Source: Arthrobacter sp. ISL-48 (GTDB taxonomy: Bacteria > Actinomycetota > Actinomycetes > Actinomycetales > Micrococcaceae). From it: 64,000 bases of DNA. The DNA is taken from positions 1 to 64,000 of the forward strand of contig NZ_JAGGPL010000011.1 of assembly GCF_018613805.1 (NCBI RefSeq), in the 5' to 3' direction. Shown piece after piece: positions 48,298 through 56,347 of the stretch (position 1 is its first letter; each line of letters opens with the position of its first letter). The notes under the pieces are model-generated. The model was not told the origin of the DNA and did no database searches. It was given only the letters and a program-made list of their open reading frames with translations. Made by a program: the position numbers and the translations under genes.

Positions 48298-50367
48298 GTG
48301 CAGGAACATGTGTCTGACCGACTAGTCGGGACGCTGGTGGATGACCGCTACGCCGTCCGGTCGAAGCTGGCGCGCGGCGGCATGTCAACGGTGTACCTTG
48401 CCACGGACCAGCGGCTGGAACGGGATGTGGCACTCAAAGTGCTGCACCCACACCTGGCTACTGACGACACGTTCCTGGGCAGGCTTGGGCGCGAAGCGAA
48501 GTCGGCAGCAAGGCTCTCCCATGCCCACGTTGTGGGTGTGCTGGACCAGGGCAACGACGGACAGACCGCCTACCTGGTGATGGAATACATCAAGGGGCAC
48601 ACGCTCCGGGATGTCATCAATGCCAAGGGAGCCCTGCCTCCCAGGCTTGCGCTTGCACTCATCGACCCGGTGGTGGAGGGGCTTGGCGCGGCCCATGCGG
48701 CCGGTTTGATTCATCGCGACGTCAAACCTGAGAACGTCCTTATTGCGGACGACGGCCGCATCAAGATCGGTGACTTCGGCCTGGCCCGTGCCGTCACCAC
48801 TTCCACCAGCACCGGTGCGCTCATCGGCACGGTGGCCTACCTCTCCCCTGAGCTTGTCCTGGGCAGGCAGGCCGATGCCCGCAGCGACATCTACTCGGTG
48901 GGGATCATGCTGTACGAGATGATCACGGGCCAGCAGCCATTCGGCGGCGACGTCCCCATCCAAGTCGCCTACCAGCATGTCAACGGTACCGTTGGTCCGC
49001 CGTCCGCCCTGGTACCCGGGCTGGCGGCGGAAGTCGACGAACTGGTGCAGTGGTGCACGGCCAACGATCCCGAGAAGCGGCCGGTAGACGGCAACGCATT
49101 GCTTCAGGAGCTGCGCCATATCCGCACCAACCTCACAGACTCCGAGCTGGATCTTCAGCCACCGGCGGCCTTGGCGGCGGGCGCCCATAACCCCACCGAG
49201 ATCATCGCGCGCACCAGCAACCCCACCGCGGTCATGTCGCCCCTCGCCCGTCCCGGCCAGCAACCACCTATGGGGATGCAGCCCCCACAGGGCCCGCAGG
49301 CCACGTCCGTCCTCCCTGCCACGCCTGATGCGGGGCACCAGCGATCTGCGGACTATGGCGCTTTCATTCCACCCACGCCGGTCCTAAGCAAGCGGGCCCA
49401 GCGCAAAGCCGATGTGGAAGACGAGAAAGCCAGGTCAAGGGCCGCTGCGACCCCCTTGCGGAGCCTGCGGGAAGGCAACCCACGCCGGCGTGGTGCCCTG
49501 TGGGCGCTGATCCTCATCATCGCCGCCCTCCTGGCCACTGGGGCAGGCTGGTTCTTCGGCCTGGGGCCAGGGTCACCGGGAACCATTCCATCGGTCGCCA
49601 ACAAGACTGTGGCCCAGGCCCAGCAACTATTGACGGACGCGGGCTTCCAGTCCCGCACCAGCGATGTTTTCGACGACGACGTCCCGTCAGGGCTTGTGGT
49701 GGGTTCCCAGCCAGAAGCCGGGACCGAAATCAGGAAATTCCAGTCCGTGTCGCTGTTTGTCTCCAAGGGACCGGAACTTTTTGGCCTTCCTGAGTTGACG
49801 GGCAAGACACTCGATCAAGCCAAGGACGCCCTCAACAAGGCGGAAATGGCGCTGGGAAACATCACGGAAAAGTTCGATGAGGGGACCGCCGCCGGTGTTG
49901 TGCTGGCTCAGGACCCGGCGTCCGGAACGCCTTCAAGGCACGGAACGCCCGTGAACCTCACCGTCTCCAAGGGGCCACAGCCAATCCCAGTGCCCTCGGT
50001 CGTCGGCCGTGGCCAGGACGATGCCGTAAAAGCCATCGAAGCGGCAGGTCTCAAGGCTGTCATCTCGCCGGAAAAGGTCAAGGACAAGAAGATCCCCAAG
50101 GGCTCAGTAGCCAGCCAGTCGCCGCCATCCGGGACGCTGACCAAGGGCGGCACGGTGACGCTTACCATATCGGATGGCCCCAAACTCGTGGATGTTCCCA
50201 GCTACATCGGCAAGCAGGCCTCGGACGCCCGCAAAGCACTGGAGAAGCTCGGCTTTGAAGTCCGCGTGAACAATATCCTGGGCGGCTTCTTCGGGACGGT
50301 CCGCGACCAGGATCCCGTGGACACAGCCGTGCCCGAAGGCTCGGTCATCACCCTGACAGTCGTGTAG
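48298..50367 (+). CDS. Transmembrane Ser/Thr kinase with four PASTA domains
   Basis: A 689-residue Hanks-type kinase. The kinase domain (about 17-280) has the glycine-rich loop LARGGMSTVYLA, Lys47, the HRD at 139-141, DFG at 159-161 and an activation loop with several threonines (TTSTST) before GTVAYLSPE. A Pro-rich juxtamembrane linker precedes one membrane helix (about 402-424). Outside are four PASTA repeats (about 430-689) that bind muropeptides or lipid II. In M. tuberculosis this position holds PknL, which has no PASTA domains; this gene is closer to PknB in build. The next gene is convergent. Confidence 0.95.
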   Translation: MQEHVSDRLVGTLVDDRYAVRSKLARGGMSTVYLATDQRLERDVALKVLHPHLATDDTFLGRLGREAKSAARLSHAHVVGVLDQGNDGQTAYLVMEYIKGHTLRDVINAKGALPPRLALALIDPVVEGLGAAHAAGLIHRDVKPENVLIADDGRIKIGDFGLARAVTTSTSTGALIGTVAYLSPELVLGRQADARSDIYSVGIMLYEMITGQQPFGGDVPIQVAYQHVNGTVGPPSALVPGLAAEVDELVQWCTANDPEKRPVDGNALLQELRHIRTNLTDSELDLQPPAALAAGAHNPTEIIARTSNPTAVMSPLARPGQQPPMGMQPPQGPQATSVLPATPDAGHQRSADYGAFIPPTPVLSKRAQRKADVEDEKARSRAAATPLRSLREGNPRRRGALWALILIIAALLATGAGWFFGLGPGSPGTIPSVANKTVAQAQQLLTDAGFQSRTSDVFDDDVPSGLVVGSQPEAGTEIRKFQSVSLFVSKGPELFGLPELTGKTLDQAKDALNKAEMALGNITEKFDEGTAAGVVLAQDPASGTPSRHGTPVNLTVSKGPQPIPVPSVVGRGQDDAVKAIEAAGLKAVISPEKVKDKKIPKGSVASQSPPSGTLTKGGTVTLTISDGPKLVDVPSYIGKQASDARKALEKLGFEVRVNNILGGFFGTVRDQDPVDTAVPEGSVITLTVV

Positions 50368-50414
50368 CCGGTTCCGCCCGGCCACACGACCGTCCGCGCC
50401 GGTTCTTCCCGGCG

Positions 50415-50456
50415 CTCAGTTCTTCCCGGCTCAGTTCTTCAGGGCGCTCAGTTCTT
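50415..50456. repeat. Triplicated CTCAGTTCTT at the aroG stop
   Basis: CTCAGTTCTT occurs at 50415, 50430 and 50447. The last copy is the end of aroG (codons AAG AAC TGA on the minus strand); the other two lie just past the stop, as if the gene end had been duplicated. No terminator is seen in the 80-base gap. Confidence 0.7.
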
Positions 50457-51839
50457 GGCCAGGGCGCCGGCCACCAGGAAGGCCATTTCGAGCGACTGCA
50501 TGTGGTTCAGGCGGGGGTCGCAGACCGACTCATAGCGGTCAAGGAAGGCCTCCTGGTCCACGGGGTCGGCGCCGCCGAGGCACTCCGCGACGTCGTCGCC
50601 GGTCATCTCGACGTGCAGGCCGCCCGGCACGGTACCTAGGGCCTGATGCACCTCGAAGAATCCGCGCACCTCGTCGATGACGTCATCGAAATTCCGGGTC
50701 TTGTAGCCATTCGGTGAGGTGACGGTGTTGCCGTGCATCGGATCGGTAACCCAGAGGACCTGCGCGCCAGAGGCTGTGACCTTCTCCACCACGGCGGGCA
50801 GTTTCTCCCGGATGTTTCCGGCGCCCATCCGGGTGATGAAGGTGAGGCGGCCCGGTTCCCGTGCCGGATCCAGCTTGTCGATGAGGCGCAGGGCGTCGTC
50901 GCCGGTGGTGGAAGGGCCAAGCTTGACGCCGATAGGGTTTCGCACCCTCGACAGGAAGTCGATGTGTGCGTGGTCAAGCCCGCGGGTGCGCTCCCCGATC
51001 CACAGGAAGTGTGCCGACGTGTCGTAAGGGAACCCGGTGCGGGAGTCGATCCGGGTCAGCGCGCGCTCGTAGTCCAGCAGCAGCGCCTCGTGGCTGGCGA
51101 AGAACTCCACGCGCTTGAGCGCTTCGAAGTCGGCGCCGCAGGACGCCATGAACTGGATCGCGCGGTCGATGTCCCGGGCAAGGGACTCGTAACGGGCGTG
51201 GGCCGGGTTTTCGGTGAAGCCCTTGTTCCACTGGTGCACCGAGCGCAGGTCCGCGAACCCGCCCTGCGTGAACGCCCTGATGAGGTTCAGGGTGGAAGCG
51301 GAGGTGTGATAGGCCTTGAGCATCCGGGCGGCGTCGTGGCCTCGGGACTCAGGGGTGAAGTCGTAGCCGTTGACGATGTCCCCACGGTAAGCCGGAAGGG
51401 TTACGCCGTCGCGGGTCTCGTTATTGGATGAGCGTGGCTTGGCAAACTGGCCGGCCATGCGGCCCATCTTGATCACCGGCATTGCCGCACCATAGGTGAG
51501 CACCACTGCCATCTGGAGGATGGTCTTGACCCGCGCACTGATCTTGTCCGCGGTGGCGGCGTCGAATGTCTCGGCGCAATCGCCGCCCTGCAGCAGGAAT
51601 GCCTTGCCCTGGGCCGCGGCGGCGAGCCGCTCGCGGAGGATGTCCACCTCGCCGGCGAAAACCAGCGGCGGCAGGATGGACAGTTCCTTGACCGAGGCGT
51701 CAAACACGTCCTTGTCCTGCCAGCTGGGCTGCTGGGAGATGGGAAGGTCTCTCCAGTCGTCAAGGCCAGGATAATGGGCGGCTCCGCTCTGGGCGGTGCT
51801 GGACAGCGAGAAGGCGGGTCTTGCGGATAGCTCAGTCAC
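50448..51839 (-). CDS. aroG: Class II 3-deoxy-D-arabino-heptulosonate-7-phosphate synthase
   Basis: A 463-residue DAHP synthase of the plant-like class II found in mycobacteria, catalysing the first step of the shikimate pathway from PEP and erythrose 4-phosphate. LLQGGDCAETFD contains the metal-binding cysteine, KMGRMAGQFAKPRS a phosphate-binding region, FLWIGERTRGLDHAHIDF, GPSTTGDDAL and VLWVTDPMHGNT hold the other ligands. It is convergent with the kinase gene and in the same order as Rv2176-Rv2178c. Feedback control by aromatic amino acids is likely but not visible. Confidence 0.96.
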   Translation of the reverse strand: MTELSARPAFSLSSTAQSGAAHYPGLDDWRDLPISQQPSWQDKDVFDASVKELSILPPLVFAGEVDILRERLAAAAQGKAFLLQGGDCAETFDAATADKISARVKTILQMAVVLTYGAAMPVIKMGRMAGQFAKPRSSNNETRDGVTLPAYRGDIVNGYDFTPESRGHDAARMLKAYHTSASTLNLIRAFTQGGFADLRSVHQWNKGFTENPAHARYESLARDIDRAIQFMASCGADFEALKRVEFFASHEALLLDYERALTRIDSRTGFPYDTSAHFLWIGERTRGLDHAHIDFLSRVRNPIGVKLGPSTTGDDALRLIDKLDPAREPGRLTFITRMGAGNIREKLPAVVEKVTASGAQVLWVTDPMHGNTVTSPNGYKTRNFDDVIDEVRGFFEVHQALGTVPGGLHVEMTGDDVAECLGGADPVDQEAFLDRYESVCDPRLNHMQSLEMAFLVAGALAKN

Positions 51840-51910
51840 CCTCTAAGACTAATGTGCCCCGGGGGCATCGGGACACCCGGCCGTCACGCGTCTGGAGTGG
51901 ACCGTCACAG

Positions 51911-52678
51911 TCAACCAGCCGCGGAGGCCTCGTCTTCACCGTCACCTTCCGGCTCGGGTGCTGTTGTTCCGGCGGCTTCAGTGAACGGCTCCTTCTGCTT
52001 TCCCGCAAGCCGCAGCTTCACCACCGCGGCATATTCGTCCACGTATTTTTGGCCGGAAAGGCGCATCAGCTCGAACATTATTTCATCGGTCACTTTGCGC
52101 TGCACGAGCCGGTCCTCGGCCTGCCCCTGGTACCTGCTGAAATCCAGCGGCTCCCCGAAGATCATGCCAATCCGGCGGATGTTAGGCAGCCGTTTGCCGA
52201 TGGGCTGGACCTTGTCCGTCCCGATCATGGCCACTGGAACGACAGGAACACCGGCTTGGAGCGCCAGCCGGGCGACTCCCACTTTGCCCCGGTAAAGGCG
52301 CCCGTCAGGGCTGCGCGTGCCTTCGGGATAAATCCCCAGCAGTCCGCCACCCCTTAGGACCTCCATGCCCGCATCGAGTGAAACTGCCGAAGCTGCCCCG
52401 CCGGACCTGTCCATGGGCAACTGGTTGGTGAGGCGAAAGAAGAGGGCCGTGAGGCGTCCCTTGAGCCCGGTCCCCGTGAAGTACTCGGCTTTGGCCAGGA
52501 AAACCACCGGCCTGGACACCATGAGCGGCATGAAAATCGAATCGGAAAAGGACAGATGGTTGGAGGCGATAATCGCAGGGCCCTCGGCTGGAACGTTGTC
52601 CAGGCCCTTGACCCAGGGGCGGAAAAGAAGCCCCAAGACCGGACCCAGGAAGATCCTTTTCATGACCCAATAAAACAC
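51911..52678 (-). CDS. 1-acyl-sn-glycerol-3-phosphate acyltransferase (PlsC family)
   Basis: A 255-residue acyltransferase with the HX4D motif in ASNHLSFSDSIFM and the PEGTRSPDG motif that binds the phosphate of the acceptor, plus an RRIGMIFGEPLDF end block. Such enzymes make phosphatidic acid at the inner membrane; a hydrophobic start anchors it. I choose the GTG at 52678, eight bases after GGGGAGAGG, over an upstream frame. The C-terminal 40 residues are acidic and outside the fold. Homologues lie next to aroG in M. tuberculosis (Rv2182c). Confidence 0.92.
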   Translation of the reverse strand: MFYWVMKRIFLGPVLGLLFRPWVKGLDNVPAEGPAIIASNHLSFSDSIFMPLMVSRPVVFLAKAEYFTGTGLKGRLTALFFRLTNQLPMDRSGGAASAVSLDAGMEVLRGGGLLGIYPEGTRSPDGRLYRGKVGVARLALQAGVPVVPVAMIGTDKVQPIGKRLPNIRRIGMIFGEPLDFSRYQGQAEDRLVQRKVTDEIMFELMRLSGQKYVDEYAAVVKLRLAGKQKEPFTEAAGTTAPEPEGDGEDEASAAG

Positions 52679-52775
52679 GTGACGAACCTCTCCCCGACGG
52701 CGCCTGGCGGGCCCCGCATCGGGCCTGACCAGCACTCGAATGCAACCCTACTCTAGTGAGATTTGTCCCGAACAG

Positions 52776-52796
52776 TGACACGATGGTGTCATGACA
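52776..52796. promoter_or_regulatory. Nested palindromes overlapping the hydrolase start codon
   Basis: TGACAC-GATG-GTGTCA (52776-52791) is a perfect inverted repeat, and TGTCATGACA (52787-52796) a second perfect palindrome that includes the ATG. No ribosome-binding site is visible ahead of the ATG. A repressor site is possible. Confidence 0.4.
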
Positions 52797-53594
52797 GAAA
52801 GCAGCATTCCGCCCCGGCCTGCCGCTTTCAGCTACCCCGGCCATGGATCCAACGCGAGGATCGGAATTGCCATCTGCCATGGCTTTACCGGCAGCCCGCT
52901 CAGTGTGCTGCCTTGGGCTGAGCATCTTGCCTCCCAGGGGTTTGCCGTCTCCGTGCCGCTCCTGCCCGGCCACGGAACGGATTGGAGGCAGCTTGCGCTC
53001 TCGAGCTGGCGTGGCTGGCAGGGAACCTTTGAAGCGGCATACCTGGAGCTCGCAGCCCGAACGGATGAGTGTTTCGTGGCCGGCCTGTCGATGGGCGGCG
53101 CCATTGCCTTACTCACGGCCTCGCGGCATCCAGTGGCCGGCGTGTCGGTAGTGAACCCGGGCCTCAGCTTCTATGACCGCCGGGTGCGGGTGATCGGAGT
53201 CCTCAAGTACTTCCAGCACACCACCCTGCCCATCCAGGAAGAGCAGCCGACGGCGCCGGCCACCCAGGACGGCGACTACTCTCGGACGCCGCTGGCGGCC
53301 GTGCACCAGCTCAAGAAACTCTTCGGCGCCGCCATCCGGGGGCTCCCCCGTGTGACGGCACCGGTGCAAGTGTTCAAGTCCCGCGCCGACGCTGTTGTGC
53401 CTCCTACGTCACTGGTGCTGCTGACGCGGCGCCTCGGCCCGCGGCTGGCGGAAGTGGTGGACCTCCCGGCCAGCGGCCATGTGGCTACCCTGGATGTTGA
53501 TGCTCCCGAGATTTTTGCCAGATCCAGCGCGTTCTTCCTCCAGCATGCGTCCCACAACGCCGCATCCCACAACATCAGGTCGGAGACCACATGA
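52791..53594 (+). CDS. Alpha/beta hydrolase, esterase/lipase type (copy 1)
   Basis: A 267-residue serine hydrolase. ICHGFTGSP forms the oxyanion hole region, AGLSMGGAIAL the nucleophile elbow, RADAVVPP holds the catalytic aspartate and SGHVATLD the histidine. This motif set is close to carboxylesterases and monoacylglycerol lipases. Its start overlaps the nested palindromes and its stop overlaps the next, homologous hydrolase by four bases (ATGA). It is divergent from plsC, so a role in lipid turnover is a fair guess, not shown. Confidence 0.9.
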   Translation: MTESSIPPRPAAFSYPGHGSNARIGIAICHGFTGSPLSVLPWAEHLASQGFAVSVPLLPGHGTDWRQLALSSWRGWQGTFEAAYLELAARTDECFVAGLSMGGAIALLTASRHPVAGVSVVNPGLSFYDRRVRVIGVLKYFQHTTLPIQEEQPTAPATQDGDYSRTPLAAVHQLKKLFGAAIRGLPRVTAPVQVFKSRADAVVPPTSLVLLTRRLGPRLAEVVDLPASGHVATLDVDAPEIFARSSAFFLQHASHNAASHNIRSETT

Positions 53595-54424
53595 CCCAGC
53601 TTCCGGACCATAGCCCGTTCAGCAGCACTTTCCGTGGTCACGGACCGGGGATCGGGGTGGTCCTTTCGCACGGCTTCACTGGCAGCCCGCACGGCCTCCG
53701 CGCGTGGGCGCAGTCATTGGCCGATGCCGGTTTTGCCGTCCGCATGCCATTGCTTCCCGGCCACGGCACCAGCTGGCAGGAACTTGCGAGGACACGCTGG
53801 GCGCGGTGGCACGAGGCCCTTGACGACGCGTACCGGGAACTGGACGAACAGTGTGATTCCGTTTTCGTGGCCGGACTGAGCATGGGCGGGGCCCTGGCGC
53901 TAAGGATCGCGGCAACAAGGCCGGTCGCCGGCGTTGTCCTGGTGAATCCGGCGCTGGTCATCGACGATCCGCGTGCGCCCCTGGCCGGCATCCTCAAACT
54001 GGTGCTCAAAAGCACCCCGGCAATCGCCAACGACATCCTGAAGCCCGGCATGGACGAGGGTGCCTATGCGCGGACTCCGGTGGCGGCCGCCCATGAGATG
54101 AACAAGATGTTCAAGGACACCATCAGGCTGCTCCCCCGGGTCACGGCGCCGGTGAGGGTCTTCCGCTCTACCGTGGACCATGTTGTATCTGACTCAAGCA
54201 TGGCCGCATTGCGCCGCGGCCTGACAAATGCGCCCTTGGAGCTGACGAGCCTGAAAAACAGCTACCATGTGGCAACGTTGGACAACGACGCAGATGAAAT
54301 TTTCCGGGGATCCTCCGAGTTCATCCGGTCAGTGGTATCCGGCACCGTTCAGGCCGCGGACACCCAGGCCCCTCCCGTGCATAAAGCAGCCGCCACCTCC
54401 CAGAAAGGCACCGCCGATGCCTAA
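53591..54424 (+). CDS. Alpha/beta hydrolase, esterase/lipase type (copy 2)
   Basis: A 277-residue paralogue of the preceding gene, with the same landmarks: LSHGFTGSPHGLRAWAQSL, AGLSMGGALALRIA (nucleophile), FRSTVDHVVSD (aspartate) and NSYHVATLDNDADEIF (histidine). The two share length, order and local wording such as LLPGHGTxW, so they arose by tandem duplication. Overlaps on both sides (four bases upstream, eight downstream) show a single message of three genes. Substrate unknown. Confidence 0.9.
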   Translation: MTQLPDHSPFSSTFRGHGPGIGVVLSHGFTGSPHGLRAWAQSLADAGFAVRMPLLPGHGTSWQELARTRWARWHEALDDAYRELDEQCDSVFVAGLSMGGALALRIAATRPVAGVVLVNPALVIDDPRAPLAGILKLVLKSTPAIANDILKPGMDEGAYARTPVAAAHEMNKMFKDTIRLLPRVTAPVRVFRSTVDHVVSDSSMAALRRGLTNAPLELTSLKNSYHVATLDNDADEIFRGSSEFIRSVVSGTVQAADTQAPPVHKAAATSQKGTADA

Positions 54425-55034
54425 GCCAGACTCAGGCTCCCCGGACCAGAGCGCCAACCAGGACGACGCCGTCTGGCTGGATCTGGTGGCGCGCCTCGAA
54501 GGCGGTTCACCGGCCGTCGATGGTGCCTCGGATGCAGCAGATACTGCTGGCACAACGCGCCCGTCAGGCCCAAGGGATTCTGGCACTGCGGCGGATTCAC
54601 CAACCGCCCCCGACGCCCCCGCCAAACAGGCCGGTTTCCGGGACTTTGATCCCCTGGGCCTGGCGGATGCCGCGCCCACTGAGCTGTCCGCGGCCGAGCG
54701 GCGGGCTGCTTCACCAGCCGGCTCCGTTCAAGGGAACCAGGGGCTGGATGGGGCCACTACCGAAGGACCAAGGGACTACGCGGTGGAGGATGACGATGGT
54801 GCCTTCGTTCCGGAGGAGCCACCGAGCCTGGCGGGCACTGATCCGCTGACCATGCTTGCGTGGCTGGGTGCGGTAGGCGGGCCGGTGGCCTTGCTGTTGT
54901 CCGTCATGTTTTGGCGGTCCGCGCCGCTGCTTGCCGTTCTGGGGATTGTGGCGGTTTTTGTCCTCGCTGTCGTCTACCTGATCATGAAGCTTCCGCAGGA
55001 AAAGGACGACGACGACGACGGTGCCCGCGTTTGA
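54417..55034 (+). CDS. Membrane protein with acidic N-terminal region
   Basis: A 205-residue protein that I do not recognise. The first 140 residues are low-complexity, rich in Asp, Ala, Pro and Ser, with a short DAVWLDLVARLEG helix near residue 20. Two membrane segments follow (about 147-167 and 173-193), and the tail ends in a run of aspartates. The ATG at 54417 overlaps the end of the second hydrolase by eight bases; a much longer upstream frame is rejected as it would lie in that gene. Confidence 0.75.
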   Translation: MPKPDSGSPDQSANQDDAVWLDLVARLEGGSPAVDGASDAADTAGTTRPSGPRDSGTAADSPTAPDAPAKQAGFRDFDPLGLADAAPTELSAAERRAASPAGSVQGNQGLDGATTEGPRDYAVEDDDGAFVPEEPPSLAGTDPLTMLAWLGAVGGPVALLLSVMFWRSAPLLAVLGIVAVFVLAVVYLIMKLPQEKDDDDDGARV

Positions 55035-55080
55035 GTTAGGCCCGTCACGCCGTCTGGGGCTATAGCGGTACAACGCTTGG

Positions 55081-56172
55081 TCAGCTGCGCAGCCTGCTGC
55101 TGACCCGGGAAAGATCCGCGGCCCCGATCAGGCCCGCACTGGGTCCCAGTGCAGCGAGCGCGATGCCTGCGGCCGGGCGGAAGCCGCGGCCAGTCAGGTT
55201 CCTGGCGAACGCCTTGCGGGCAGGCTCCACCAGCAGGTCGCCAGCGGAACAAAGACCGCCGCCGATCACAAACAAGCCCGGGTCCAGCGCGGCGGCCAGA
55301 TTCGCCAGGCCCAGCCCCAGCCATTCGCCAACCTCCTCCAGGAGCTCACGGGAGGCCGCGTCACCAGCCAGGGCAAGCTCAGTCACTATGGCTCCGGTGA
55401 TCGCTTCCGTGCGTCCATCGACGGCTGCGAGAAGTTCCTGGGCAACCGGAGAATTAGCGCGTGCCAGGATCCTTGCTTCCCGCCCCAGCGCATTGCCCGA
55501 GGCGTACTGCTCCCAGCACCCCCTGTTGCCGCACTCGCAGCGGTGGCCGCCAGGCATGATGATCTGATGCCCGAATTCACCGGCAACTCCAAACCGGCCG
55601 CGCTCGACGCGCCCGTCCATCACCATGGCGCCGCCGATGCCGGTGCCCAGGGTTATGCAGACGAGGCGGTCCTGGCCCCGCCCGGCTCCAAACCGCCATT
55701 CCGCCCATGCTGCAGCGTCGGCGTCGTTCGTCAGAAGCACCGGCCTGCGCAGCAGGCGCTGAAGGTTGGCCCGCAGGGGCTCGTTGCGCCAGGCCAGATG
55801 CGGACTGAACAGCACCGTACCGCCGTCAAGGTCCATCCACCCTGCCGCACCGATGCCTACCGACCAGATCCTGTGGCCGGCGCCGAGTTCCTCCACCAGC
55901 TCAACGATCACCCGTTCGACGGCGCGGGGATCGCTGCCAGGGGTGGAGCGCCGCGCTTCACTGAGGATCCTGCCGTCCGCATCCACAACACCGGCGCCAA
56001 CCTTTGTCCCGCCGATATCGATGCCGATAGCCAGGCCTTTCCGGCCGAGCCGGAGGTGCTCGCGGAACCCTTCCCCGTGCCTTGGCCTGGCCTGGAGAGC
56101 CGGAGGGCGCCGCCGCCACGGTGCCGGACGTCTCAGGGGACCGGCCTGTTCGCCGGGAGGCAGTGCATACAT
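55081..56172 (-). CDS. ROK family glucokinase with N-terminal extension
   Basis: A 363-residue sugar kinase. [16 protein letters not shown] is the ATP loop, LTNDADAAAWAEWRFGAG the catalytic aspartate region, GEFGHQIIMPGG and CECGNRGCWEQYASG the substrate and zinc motifs of the ROK fold. About 46 residues rich in Arg and Pro precede the fold; they are translated because GAGGAACT lies right before the ATG at 56172. It probably phosphorylates glucose with ATP, complementing the polyphosphate enzyme at 12.5 kb. The extension has no recognised function. Confidence 0.9.
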   Translation of the reverse strand: MYALPPGEQAGPLRRPAPWRRRPPALQARPRHGEGFREHLRLGRKGLAIGIDIGGTKVGAGVVDADGRILSEARRSTPGSDPRAVERVIVELVEELGAGHRIWSVGIGAAGWMDLDGGTVLFSPHLAWRNEPLRANLQRLLRRPVLLTNDADAAAWAEWRFGAGRGQDRLVCITLGTGIGGAMVMDGRVERGRFGVAGEFGHQIIMPGGHRCECGNRGCWEQYASGNALGREARILARANSPVAQELLAAVDGRTEAITGAIVTELALAGDAASRELLEEVGEWLGLGLANLAAALDPGLFVIGGGLCSAGDLLVEPARKAFARNLTGRGFRPAAGIALAALGPSAGLIGAADLSRVSSRLRS

Positions 56173-56240
56173 AGTTCCTCATTCTAGGCGGGCGGCCGAC
56201 ACACCCCGGCAGGCACTCCGGTCAGAGTCCACAGCACTCT

Positions 56241-56269
56241 TTGACTCCTAAGTTACCGGCCAGTAGCTT
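56241..56269 (+). promoter_or_regulatory. Candidate fadD promoter
   Basis: TTGACT (56241-56246) and TAGCTT (56264-56269) are spaced by 17 bases, about 80 bases ahead of the acyl-CoA ligase start. Confidence 0.55.
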
Positions 56270-56347
56270 TGATACTGCACGGCCTGGAACAGGAGTACTA
56301 GTCTTAGACGTACCCTGTGCGGGCCTTCGGATATCAAAGGAGCTATA

